Assembly (NCBI GenBank): GCA_016191785.1
Contig: JACPVJ010000012.1
Coordinates: 1-64,000, forward strand
Length of the DNA stretch: 64,000 nucleotides
Origin: Myxococcales bacterium
GTDB lineage: Bacteria > Myxococcota_A > Polyangia > Polyangiales > Polyangiaceae
Reading direction: 5' to 3'
Below, piece after piece: positions 28,608 through 35,771 of the stretch. The notes beneath the pieces are model-generated. The model had not been told where the DNA came from. It was given only the letters and a program-made list of their open reading frames with translations, and ran no database searches. The position numbers and the translations under genes were made by a program. Within the stretch, counting starts at the first letter, position 1; each line of letters opens with the position of its first letter.

Positions 28608-29201
28608 TCACAGCTCGATCACGACCACGCGCTCGTCTTCCGGCTTGGTCAGCACGAGCTCCAGGGAGTACGTCTTGGGCCCGACGCGAGCGCCGAGCAT
28701 GACTTGAATCGGCGGGTTGTCCCCGCCGAGCTTCTCGAGCCGCACGCGGACGCGGTACTTTCCCCGAGGCGGGTCCCCCTCCTCGAGGTAGACGTTCTCC
28801 ATGTTCTGCCCGCGGCATGCGTTGCTCTTGCCCGGGCAATCGCGGTCCTTGACCAAGCCGCTCTTCGCGGCGCGCCCGACCTCGGCCAGCTCCCCGTTCG
28901 GGTCCGTCACCTCGAGATCGACGTCGGCGCTGGGCTGGGTCCACGCGATGGCGAACTGGACCAAGCCGGTCGCCACACCGCAGCCCTCGTCGATGATCCC
29001 GTTGCAGTTGTCGTCACGGGCGTTGAAGCAGAGCTCCGGTCCGCTGGGCGTGCAGGCCTGCCGCACCACCACGCCGGGCGCCGCGGTGATCTGAATGAGC
29101 CGCGGCCCGGTGTCGACGGGCGAGGCCGCGGGGTGTTTCTTCCCGCAGCCCCCCAGCAAAGAGAGAACGAGCAGGGCGCCGACGCCGAGCCGCCGCGTCA
29201 C
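28608..29201 (-). CDS. Lipoprotein with DUF2135/YfaP-like domain
   Basis: The 197-residue product has a signal LLVLSLLGGC, then an Asp/Asn-rich element ARDDNCNGIIDEGCG of the MopE-like metal-binding type. The rest (TWTQPSADVDLEVTDPNGE, GPPRGKYRVRV) matches the general look of DUF2135 (YfaP) beta-sandwich domains. The GTG start overlaps the end of the upstream HEAT-repeat gene by four bases, so translation is coupled. It is probably the outer-membrane partner of that inner-membrane protein. Confidence 0.7.
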   Translation of the reverse strand: MTRRLGVGALLVLSLLGGCGKKHPAASPVDTGPRLIQITAAPGVVVRQACTPSGPELCFNARDDNCNGIIDEGCGVATGLVQFAIAWTQPSADVDLEVTDPNGELAEVGRAAKSGLVKDRDCPGKSNACRGQNMENVYLEEGDPPRGKYRVRVRLEKLGGDNPPIQVMLGARVGPKTYSLELVLTKPEDERVVVIEL

Positions 29202-31891
29202 TCCTTCTTGCCCTTGCCCCCGCCGCCCTTGTCGCCCGCGCTCTCGGGCACCTTCACGTCGGTGATGACCTTGGGGTTCATCAGCTCGAAGTAGGCCGCC
29301 GCCGCCAGCTCGCCGGTCGGACCCTTGTCGTCACGCAGGGCCATCAGCACGCCCTGCTCCTTCATGAACTTCAGGGTGCGGATGGCGCCTTCCATCAGCT
29401 CCTTCTTGCTGGCGTCCCGGGCCATCTGCATCAGGCGCTGCCGCAGCACCACGCGCGTGAACGAGTGCGGCCCGTTGTCGAACTGCAGGTTGTCGAACTG
29501 CTTCATCAGCAAGAACGGCGCCCAGTCTTGGGGCACACCCTTCAGCTCGACCTGCTGGATCGCGATGGCGTTGTCCACCCACTTGAAGATGCGACCGCTG
29601 TTCAGGTCCTCGTGGGACCAGTAACCGAACGCGTCGTACCAGAGGTTCTGCAGCTCCTCGACCGTCGCCTTCGGCTTGTCGGCGAACATCGCCACCGCCC
29701 GCTTGGCGGTGTCCGGGCTGCCGCCCAAGATCAACGCGAGGGCCGCGTCGGTGAGCAGCGACTCGGTCTTCATCAGCTCGAAGAGCTTGCCCTCGACGTC
29801 CTTGTCGAAGCCGGTCTTGCCGATGGCCGCGCCGACCTGGTGGCGCGTCTCGAGCGTCGCCTCGGCGTTCAACATCGGCAAGAGGGCCGCGGACACGCCC
29901 GGGATGGGCCGGCGGATGAAGGCCTCGAGCAGGCAGGCGCGCCGCTGGGAGTCGGCCTTGTCGGCCTTCTTGTACTCCTGCACCTTCTTCGCGACCTCGA
30001 GCATGTCTTCCTTGCTGCCCACCCACGGCAGGGCGGCGCAGGCCGACATGCGAGCTTGCTCGTTTTCTTTCGGCTCTTCGATGTACTTCAAGAGCGGCTT
30101 GAAGCCCCTCGGGTCTTGCCATTGCGCCATGCCGTCGGCTGCGCCCACGCCGAGCGCACGCAGGGTCATGCCCAAGATCGCCAGGCCGCCGGCCATCAAG
30201 CCGTCCATGGTCACGTCCAGCTTGGGATCTCGCCGCGTCAGCGACTTCTCCAGCACCGCCCAGCTCTGGTCGTCCTTGAGCCAGCCGACGTAGCGCATGG
30301 CGCTCTGCGCCACGACCCACTCTTCCGGGAACGGCGGCTGCTGACCCTCGAGCGGCAGCGGCTTGTTCGGATCCGCCCACTTGCGGAAGGCGTTGATGTC
30401 CTTGGTGGACTCCATCGCAGCCAGAGCGCGCAGGCCGTTGGCATGCGGCGACGGCATCTCGTGGATCCAGAAGATGACCGCGTCCTCGCCCTCTTTGCGG
30501 ATGTACTCGCGCTTGTCCGGGTGCATCACCGCCAGGTCCGCGATCATGCGCGTGGCCACCACGCGCTCTTGGTCGTCGCGCTTCAAGAGCTGCTCGTGAT
30601 CGTACTGGTCGCTGTAGATCTTCAGCGGGTCCATGCGCAGGCGCTTGGCCAGGGTCGGCACCGCGCGCACGTCCCCGATCTCGGCCATGGCCGTTGCGGC
30701 CTCGGTCTGCCAGTGAATGTGGGGCTTGGTCTCGATGTACTTGCCGAGGGCGTCACCGCACCGCGGATCTTGCAGCTCACGGACCAGGTCGAACACGACC
30801 TTGGTCTGGAACCAGGCCTTCTCGACCTCGGTATCGTTGGAGCCGAGCGCCAGCAGCAGGCCCTCGCAGCCGATGCCGTCTTTGAGCGCGTGCAGGTACT
30901 TCTTGCGGCTCTCTTTGTCGGTCTTCTTCAGCGCCGAGATCAGCGGCTCGCGCGCGCGCTGATCGCCGATCTTGCCCAGACCGGGCGCGGCCTGGCGCGC
31001 GATCTCGGCATCGCTGTCCTGCACCAGCTTGATCAGCGCGTCGGTGTACTTGGGCGCCGCGTTGCGCGACAAGACCGTGGCCACCAGCTGGCGCACCGCG
31101 CCGCTCTCGTCACCGGCCATGGTCGCGAGCTTGTCGGTGTCGATCAGCTTGACCAACTTCTCCGGGTCGAAGGCCACGCCGCCGCCCAGACGCTGCACCT
31201 TCGACAGGTGGCCGGCGCGGTAGAGCACCATGATCTGATCGAAGGCCGACACCTCGCCCAGCACCACCAGCGCCCAGGCGATCTGTGGCTTGGCGCCGGG
31301 GCCGGCCTTCGGCAACGCCTGAAGCAGCGCCCCCTTGGCCTTCTCGGCTGCCGGCAGGCCGTACTCGCTCAGGCAGGTCGCGGCCATCGACTGGACGGGC
31401 TCGCTCGGCCGCGACACCGCCTTGATGGCCAGGTCGACGCCCGCCGGGTCCTTGGCGAAGGCGAGCTGCTTGAGCGACTCTTGGACCAGCTCGTCGCTGG
31501 CTTCCGACGCCGCCCACTCCCGCCACTTCGGCAGCTGCTCGTCCTTGGGAAGAATGAAGGTCGCTTTCTTCCGCTGCTCGACCTGCTCTACAGTCAGCTT
31601 CTCGGCGTCCTTCTTGAGCCCGATGAACAGGAACAGCACGCCCCCGATGACGGCCACGAGCCCGACCAAGATCACGAAGGGGTTGAAGCGGCCCTTCTTG
31701 AAGTTGCCGTCGCCCATGTCGTACGAACCGGGAGCGCCGCCGCCGGGCAGCTGGGGTGCGCCGCCGCCGGGTGCCCCGTCATCGTCGGGCGGCCACTTGG
31801 CGAGGTCGACGCGCTCCTCTGCTTCTTCCCCCACGAGCGGGGGAACGGGCCGGGGAGCGGGCTGCGGGGACGGCGAGATCGGTTCGAGCAT
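29198..31891 (-). CDS. Membrane-anchored HEAT-repeat protein
   Basis: The ATG at 31891 is preceded by GGAGGAAAA and gives 897 residues; the open frame extends to 32074 but that part is Arg-rich and not supported. Residues 1-60 are Pro/Gly-rich and probably cytoplasmic. A single membrane helix follows (FNPFVILVGLVAVIGGVLFLFIGL region, about residues 68-92). The remaining 800 residues are long helical repeats of HEAT type, with terms such as LIKLVQDSDAEIARQAAPGLGKIGDQRAREPL. Such proteins act as protein-binding scaffolds. It is the first gene of a run with two lipoproteins and the DnaJ-CTD-like protein. Confidence 0.78.
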   Translation of the reverse strand: MLEPISPSPQPAPRPVPPLVGEEAEERVDLAKWPPDDDGAPGGGAPQLPGGGAPGSYDMGDGNFKKGRFNPFVILVGLVAVIGGVLFLFIGLKKDAEKLTVEQVEQRKKATFILPKDEQLPKWREWAASEASDELVQESLKQLAFAKDPAGVDLAIKAVSRPSEPVQSMAATCLSEYGLPAAEKAKGALLQALPKAGPGAKPQIAWALVVLGEVSAFDQIMVLYRAGHLSKVQRLGGGVAFDPEKLVKLIDTDKLATMAGDESGAVRQLVATVLSRNAAPKYTDALIKLVQDSDAEIARQAAPGLGKIGDQRAREPLISALKKTDKESRKKYLHALKDGIGCEGLLLALGSNDTEVEKAWFQTKVVFDLVRELQDPRCGDALGKYIETKPHIHWQTEAATAMAEIGDVRAVPTLAKRLRMDPLKIYSDQYDHEQLLKRDDQERVVATRMIADLAVMHPDKREYIRKEGEDAVIFWIHEMPSPHANGLRALAAMESTKDINAFRKWADPNKPLPLEGQQPPFPEEWVVAQSAMRYVGWLKDDQSWAVLEKSLTRRDPKLDVTMDGLMAGGLAILGMTLRALGVGAADGMAQWQDPRGFKPLLKYIEEPKENEQARMSACAALPWVGSKEDMLEVAKKVQEYKKADKADSQRRACLLEAFIRRPIPGVSAALLPMLNAEATLETRHQVGAAIGKTGFDKDVEGKLFELMKTESLLTDAALALILGGSPDTAKRAVAMFADKPKATVEELQNLWYDAFGYWSHEDLNSGRIFKWVDNAIAIQQVELKGVPQDWAPFLLMKQFDNLQFDNGPHSFTRVVLRQRLMQMARDASKKELMEGAIRTLKFMKEQGVLMALRDDKGPTGELAAAAYFELMNPKVITDVKVPESAGDKGGGGKGKKE

Positions 31892-32017
31892 TTTTCCTCC
31901 GACGCTGCGCGGACCCGCCGACGACACTGTCATCGCTCGAGCCCGCACATCGAGCGGCGGCGACCTTATCCCAGGACCGAGACGACCTGAAGCGCGGAGC
32001 CGCCCAACTGGCGGAAA

Positions 32018-32773
32018 ATGTGGGTGACCGAGGCCCCGCTTCCGCCACCCGTCGACCCCGCCGCGGCGCAGCAACGGCGCCCGGCCTGGCTCGTACCACT
32101 CGGGGTCACGCTCGCCACCAGCGCCGCCGTGACCGGGCTTTCCTACGGAATGCCCGACAAGTACGCGGCCACGGCGGTCGGTCTCGGCTTCCTCGCAGCC
32201 ACCTACTGGGTCGCCCTACGCCGCGATCACCCGCTGCCCCCGGAGCACTACGGGCTCGGTCTCGGAGGCCTGCTCGATCCCGAGCCCATCTCGCTCGGGC
32301 GGGTGGCGCGGGAGTCGTCGCGCGCTCTGGCGTGGGCGGCGGGTCTGGCCCTCGCCATCTTCCCGCTCTTCTGGCTCGGCTACCTCTGGTGGTGGAAGCC
32401 CCGCCACGCGTTCGTGCCCGGTGCGCTGCCCTCGCTCGGTGACGACGTGCTCGGCCAGCTCTTGGTGATCGCGCTGCCCGAAGAGGCCTTCTTCCGCGGC
32501 TACCTGCAGACGGCCCTCGACGACGCGTGGAAGCCGCGCATCAGGGTCCTGGGCGCCGAGCTCGGCTGGGGCATCCTGGTGTCGAGCGCGCTCTTCGCCC
32601 TCGGCCACTTCGCGACCGAGCCGCATCCCAACCGGCTCGCGGTGTTCTTCCCCGCGCTGGTCTTCGGGTGGCTGCGCGCGCGCACCAAGGGCGTCGGCGC
32701 GGGCATCGTGTTTCACGCGCTGTGCAACTTGTTCGCGGCGTATCTGGCGAGGAGCTACGGGTTGGGGCGGTGA
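32018..32773 (+). CDS. CPBP-family intramembrane protease, candidate myxosortase
   Basis: The 251-residue multi-pass protein has the CPBP (CAAX/Abi) catalytic motifs: EEAFFR (Glu155, Glu156, Arg160), FALGH (His197) and FHALCN (His233, Asn237). About six membrane segments are seen. CPBP glutamic-type proteases include the myxosortases proposed to process MYXO-CTERM tails in Myxococcota; two MYXO-CTERM proteins occur in this window, so that role is plausible but not shown by the sequence alone. It is divergent from the HEAT-repeat gene. Its last 397 bp are duplicated at 33958-34354. Confidence 0.85.
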   Translation: MWVTEAPLPPPVDPAAAQQRRPAWLVPLGVTLATSAAVTGLSYGMPDKYAATAVGLGFLAATYWVALRRDHPLPPEHYGLGLGGLLDPEPISLGRVARESSRALAWAAGLALAIFPLFWLGYLWWWKPRHAFVPGALPSLGDDVLGQLLVIALPEEAFFRGYLQTALDDAWKPRIRVLGAELGWGILVSSALFALGHFATEPHPNRLAVFFPALVFGWLRARTKGVGAGIVFHALCNLFAAYLARSYGLGR

Positions 32774-32774
32774 G
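32378..32774 (+). repeat. Direct repeat, copy 1 (3' half of CPBP protease gene)
   Basis: This 397-bp segment recurs at 33958-34354 with a constant offset of 1,580 bp, no gaps, and roughly 14 mismatches. Similarity begins inside the gene and stops one base after its stop codon. Confidence 0.9.
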
Positions 32775-33128
32775 CTGGTTGCGGCCAACGCCGTCGATGC
32801 GGGCACCAGGTCTTCTCGAAACTGCCTGCGACGTCACCCGCCGATTCAAGAGCGGCGCGTAGTACCTCTTCCCGAAGTACTGCAGTCCGACCTCGACGTC
32901 CTCTTCCGTCCCGGTGAAGCTCGACTCCGACGCGAGCGCGCGCCGCGCAGCTCGGTTTTCCCGGGCGCGATTCGCAGCTTAGAAACGGGAGAGACCAGAG
33001 GCGAGATTTTCGCTCGGAGACGAAAACCCCTGACGCGAGTTTCAGCCGAGCTTCGCGCTCGCCAGGGCGCGAGTCTCACCGCGCACGCGCGCGGGGACGC
33101 GGGTTTTCGGCGGCTAAGAAGGGAGCCA
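32774..33128. other. Intergenic with Rhs relic
   Basis: Apart from the Rhs-core relic at 32830-32930 no gene, RNA or repeat was recognised between the CPBP gene and the toxin gene. A 110-residue minus-strand reading across it is Arg/Ser-rich and judged spurious. Confidence 0.5.
32830..32930 (-). pseudogene. Rhs-core C-terminal relic
   Basis: The minus strand encodes SSFTGTEEDVEVGLQYFGKR followed by YYAPLLNRRV, which is the conserved end of the Rhs-core domain (typically FTGKEEDVEVGLQYFG, RYY.P.L.RW). Only about 33 codons survive, with no start codon and no Rhs sequence on either side. The Trp of the usual RWVS is changed to Arg. It is the scar of a lost polymorphic-toxin or YD-repeat gene. 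Confidence 0.75.
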
Positions 33129-33425
33129 TCAGAGCTTCGGTGCGGTCTCGCGTCGGCCGTCCCAAACGTGGAGCACACGGATCATCTGCTTGCGGTCGTC
33201 GATTTCGAAATAGATGTGGCACGGTGACTTCGGCATCAGCAACCGCTTCAAGCCCGGGCGCTTCTCCGTTGGACATGGCGTGCCAGGAGTGTCGATAGAG
33301 CCGAGGAAATCGATCGCCTCGAGCAGCTCCTGCGCGAAGGTGCTTGGGAAGTCAGCGTGCTTGCGCCAGCGTGCATCGATGCGCGTGGCAGCCCGCCCAG
33401 CTCGCTTGGAGATGAAAACGTTCAC
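33129..33425 (-). CDS. ParE/RelE-type toxin
   Basis: A 98-residue basic protein whose C-terminal half (KRLLMPKSPCHIYFEIDD, then MIRVLHVWDGRRE) is typical of the RelE/ParE superfamily of ribosome- or gyrase-directed toxins. The N-terminal half is helical. The GTG start overlaps the TGA of the antitoxin gene by four bases, the usual antitoxin-first operon order. Toxin activity is inferred from family and gene order. Confidence 0.8.
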   Translation of the reverse strand: MNVFISKRAGRAATRIDARWRKHADFPSTFAQELLEAIDFLGSIDTPGTPCPTEKRPGLKRLLMPKSPCHIYFEIDDRKQMIRVLHVWDGRRETAPKL

Positions 33426-33646
33426 GGCCTGGCCGCAAGGCGCAGCGCAAACTCGCGTGCATCTTCGAAGTCACCGCGCTCGAAATCCTCAGCGCCTTCT
33501 TCGACGGCGCGCTCGAGCTCGGCTCTTTCCTCGGCGGTCATCCGTTCTGTCACCGGAAAAACGAGCAGCTCCGCTCCCTCGACAAAATCCGCCGGCTCGT
33601 CGAGCACGATCTGCCCGTTCTTCACGTGCGCCTTCAGGGCGTTCAT
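33422..33646 (-). CDS. Antitoxin of ParE/RelE-type module
   Basis: A 74-residue acidic protein starting at ATG 33646 (a TTG two codons upstream is possible). The N-terminus (MNALKAHVKNGQIVLDEPAD) has the small beta-hairpin look of AbrB-like antitoxins. The C-terminal half is acidic helix (ERAELERAVEEGAEDFERG) suited to wrapping the basic toxin. It precedes and overlaps the toxin gene. Confidence 0.75.
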   Translation of the reverse strand: MNALKAHVKNGQIVLDEPADFVEGAELLVFPVTERMTAEERAELERAVEEGAEDFERGDFEDAREFALRLAARP

Positions 33647-33957
33647 GGCCAATAGATAGCACCGCTGCGCTCGCGCGCCGAGGCCCGCGTGGAGGGCCCA
33701 CGCGACCCGTGTCGCGTCTCGCCGCAGCCGTGCAGACCGTCCGCGTCGTCACCGCGCCGCGTGGGGGGACCCCAAGAGCCTCCGCGAGCCACGCTGGCGA
33801 GCGCGCATCAGGCGCGGAGGGACGCGTCTCCCCCACGCGCGCGGCGCGCGCCATCAGCAGGGCGCCGATGGTCTCGGCACGACGAAAGCCGGCGCGCGCT
33901 GCCGCGTAAGGGGGGAGACCGGCGCCGCGAAGCGGCGACGAGTGGGGGCAGCACTGC
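33647..33957. other. Non-coding gap between antitoxin and duplicated protease fragment
   Basis: No credible gene, RNA or repeat was recognised here. The open frames are Arg/Ala/Pro-rich in every reading, as expected from base composition. It ends exactly where similarity to the CPBP gene begins. Confidence 0.5.
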
Positions 33958-34354
33958 GGCTACCTCTGGTGGTGGAAGCCCCGCCACGCGTTCGTGCCCG
34001 GCGCGCTGCCCTCGCTCGGTGACGACGTGCTCGGCCAGCTCTTGGTGATCGCGCTGCCCGAAGAGGCCTTCTTTCGCGGCTACCTGCAGACGGCCCTCGA
34101 CGACGCGTGGAAGCCGCGCATCAGGGTCCTGGGCGCCGAGCTCGGCTGGGGCATCCTGGTGTCGAGCGCGCTCTTCGCTTTCGGCCACTTCGCCACCGAG
34201 CCGCATCCCAACCGGCTCGCGGTGTTCTTCCCGGCGCTGGTGTTCGGCTGGCTGCGCGCGCGCACCAACGGCATCGGCGCGGGCATCGTGTTCCACGCGC
34301 TGTGCAACTTGTTCGCGGCTTACCTGGCAAGGAGCTACGGGTTGGGGCGGTGAG
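33958..34354 (+). pseudogene. Truncated copy of CPBP protease gene (direct repeat copy 2)
   Basis: The frame repeats the C-terminal 130 residues or so of the protease at 32018 and keeps EEAFFR, FAFGH and FHALCN. It lacks the N-terminal membrane helices and any proper start; the first available start is GTG 33994. Most differences are synonymous or conservative (for example Leu to Phe in FALGH, Lys-Gly-Val to Asn-Gly-Ile), so the copy may have been under selection for some time or is recent. It is most likely a non-functional duplicate. Confidence 0.8.
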
Positions 34355-34437
34355 GCGAGGAGGGCGACCGCGCCGAGCGTCGTGTGAGTCAGCGAGCGCG
34401 GGAAGCGTTGCCCTGCAGCGTTTGTCCGCGTGGCGGC
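34354..34437. other. Intergenic: end of duplication to repeat array
   Basis: No gene recognised. It contains the isolated second-type hairpin (TTGTCC at 34422, GGTCAA at 34438) that prefaces the 52-bp repeat array. Confidence 0.5.
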
Positions 34438-34563
34438 GGTCAAGTCGTGAGGGTCACGCGTCGTGCCCCACATGAGTTGTCCAGAATACGGTCAAGTCGT
34501 GAGGGTCACGCGTCGTGCCCCACATGAGTTGTCCAGAATACGGTCAAGTCGTGAGGGTCACGT
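34438..34563. repeat. Array of 52-bp double-hairpin repeats (locus 1)
   Basis: Two identical 52-bp units (34438-34489 and 34490-34541) and the first 22 bp of a third. Each unit has one hairpin from GGGTCACGCGTCGTGCCCC and a second from TTGTCC, a 7-nt loop and GGTCAA. A further second-type hairpin, with a 10-nt loop, precedes the array at 34422. The family recurs at 47767-48009. Confidence 0.9.
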
Positions 34564-34832
34564 GTCAGCGCATCGCCGACCTGGAGCGGCAGGGCGCGTT
34601 GCTAGCGAAGCAGGTCGCCGAGCTCGACGCGAAGCTGGGGCAGAAATCCGCCAACTCGCAACTCGCGCCGCCGGTATGGCTCGCGGAGGTCGTGGGCGGT
34701 CGCGACGAGCGAGAACTCGCCTCGGACCTTGCGCAGGCCGCGCAGCCCGAAAGTCCGAAACCCCCGCGCGTGTCTGATCTGCCCGAAGATCGGTTCGACG
34801 AGTCATTCGCGACGACTCGAGCACGCGCGTAG
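34563..34832 (+). pseudogene. IS66-like transposase N-terminal relic
   Basis: The frame encodes CQRIADLERQGALLAKQ, then VAELDAKLGQKSANSQLAPP, which resembles the N-terminal coiled coil and the NSSKPPS motif of IS66-type transposases. After this the similarity is lost within 50 codons and a stop follows. No DDE domain is present. It abuts the 52-bp repeat array, which supplies its apparent upstream frame. Confidence 0.5.
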
Positions 34833-34942
34833 CTCATCGCCCGAGGTTGACACGCGGACCGGGTGCCGCGCGACGCCGAATCCGACCGCTTGCATTCGAG
34901 ATCAAAGTGGCCCCGTCCAAGCCGCCGCGGTAAGCTGGCCTC

Positions 34943-35332
34943 GTGTCGGACCGAATGGACAGTCGGCTGAGTGCGCTGTTGGCGGGTCGCGCCGACGTGA
35001 AGCTCGCACTGCTGTTCGGATCGTATGCCGTGGGTCGAGAGACTCCGGAGTCGGACGTCGACATCGCAGTCGGCGGTGATGTCGATCCCTTGACGCTGGC
35101 CGCCGAGTTGGGCGCGGCCCTCGGGTGCGAGGTCCACGTCGTTTCACTAGACGCTCCGACAGTCCCACTGCTGCGAGAGCTCATCGACACCAGCATCGTC
35201 GTGCACGAATCGGTGCCTGGGGCGGGCGCCACCTGGCGCACCCGAGCCCTGTGCCTTCTCGAGACCGATGGGCCCTGGTATCGCCGCATGCGCGACGCCT
35301 GGCTGAAGCGGGTTGCAGACAAAGGGCTCTAG
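34943..35332 (+). CDS. MNT-domain nucleotidyltransferase (antitoxin of HEPN-MNT pair)
   Basis: A 129-residue protein with the minimal nucleotidyltransferase active site: LLFGSYAVG (Gly26-Ser27) followed by SDVDIAV (Asp38, Asp40). The C-terminal part contains REL...TSIVVHES as in MntA-type proteins. Start is GTG at 34943; ATG at 34955 is an alternative. The stop codon overlaps the GTG of the HEPN gene by one base. In characterised pairs MntA neutralises the HEPN RNase by AMPylating it; that function is inferred here. Confidence 0.85.
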   Translation: MSDRMDSRLSALLAGRADVKLALLFGSYAVGRETPESDVDIAVGGDVDPLTLAAELGAALGCEVHVVSLDAPTVPLLRELIDTSIVVHESVPGAGATWRTRALCLLETDGPWYRRMRDAWLKRVADKGL

Positions 35333-35763
35333 TGGTCAAACCGGATCTGGTGGCAGCCAAGCTCACGGAGCTCTCCGATCGGGTGGCGCGCGTGCGCGCG
35401 AGTTGCCCCGATTCTGCCGAGGGGCTCGCCGAGAGCCGCGATGCGCTCGACCTCGTGTCGTTCAACCTGATGCTCGCAGTCCAAGTCTGCGCTGACCTCG
35501 CCAGTCACGTGATCGCCGACGAAGGTTGGCCGGCGGCCCGCGGGCTCGCAGAGGGTTTCGCACGTCTCGAGGAGCACGGCATCCTGTCCGCCCCGACGGC
35601 CGCCGCGCTCTCCCGGGCGGTGGGGCTTCGCAACGTGGTCGCGCACGGCCACGCAGGGGTCGACACCAAGCTCGTCTTCACCGCAGCCAAGTCCGGCCTC
35701 TCTGACCTGGAAGCGTTCGCGACCGAGCTCGCCTCCTGGGTCAATTCGCGCCCCGGGTCGTGA
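35332..35763 (+). CDS. HEPN-domain RNase-like toxin
   Basis: A 143-residue helical protein with the HEPN signature R-x4-H (Arg100-Asn-Val-Val-Ala-His105) near the C-terminus, and an N-terminal DALDLVSFNLMLAVQVCADLASHVI helix typical of HepT-like proteins. HepT proteins normally have R-x4-H-x-Y, in which Tyr is the AMPylated residue. Here that position is His107. The GTG start overlaps the stop of the MNT gene. RNase activity should need Arg100 and His105, both present. Confidence 0.85.
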   Translation: MVKPDLVAAKLTELSDRVARVRASCPDSAEGLAESRDALDLVSFNLMLAVQVCADLASHVIADEGWPAARGLAEGFARLEEHGILSAPTAAALSRAVGLRNVVAHGHAGVDTKLVFTAAKSGLSDLEAFATELASWVNSRPGS

Positions 35764-35771
35764 AGGTTCCG

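Noticed and set aside
29465-31990. An 841-residue plus-strand ORF
   Set aside because: Antisense to the HEAT-repeat gene, with Arg/His/Leu-rich sequence and no domain.
33808-34473. Minus-strand ORF opposite the truncated protease copy
   Set aside because: Antisense of the duplicated CPBP segment fused to the translation of the 52-bp repeat; the same antisense reading exists opposite the intact gene.
34438-34563. CRISPR array
   Set aside because: The units are tandem with no 30-40 bp unique spacers, each is made of two hairpins, and no cas genes are present. Only a 7-nt loop varies.
34463-34777. Small ORFs starting within the 52-bp repeats
   Set aside because: They are translations of the repeat (PHMSCPEYGQVVRVT and similar) with no separate coding signal; only the IS66-like part beyond 34563 has recognisable protein similarity.
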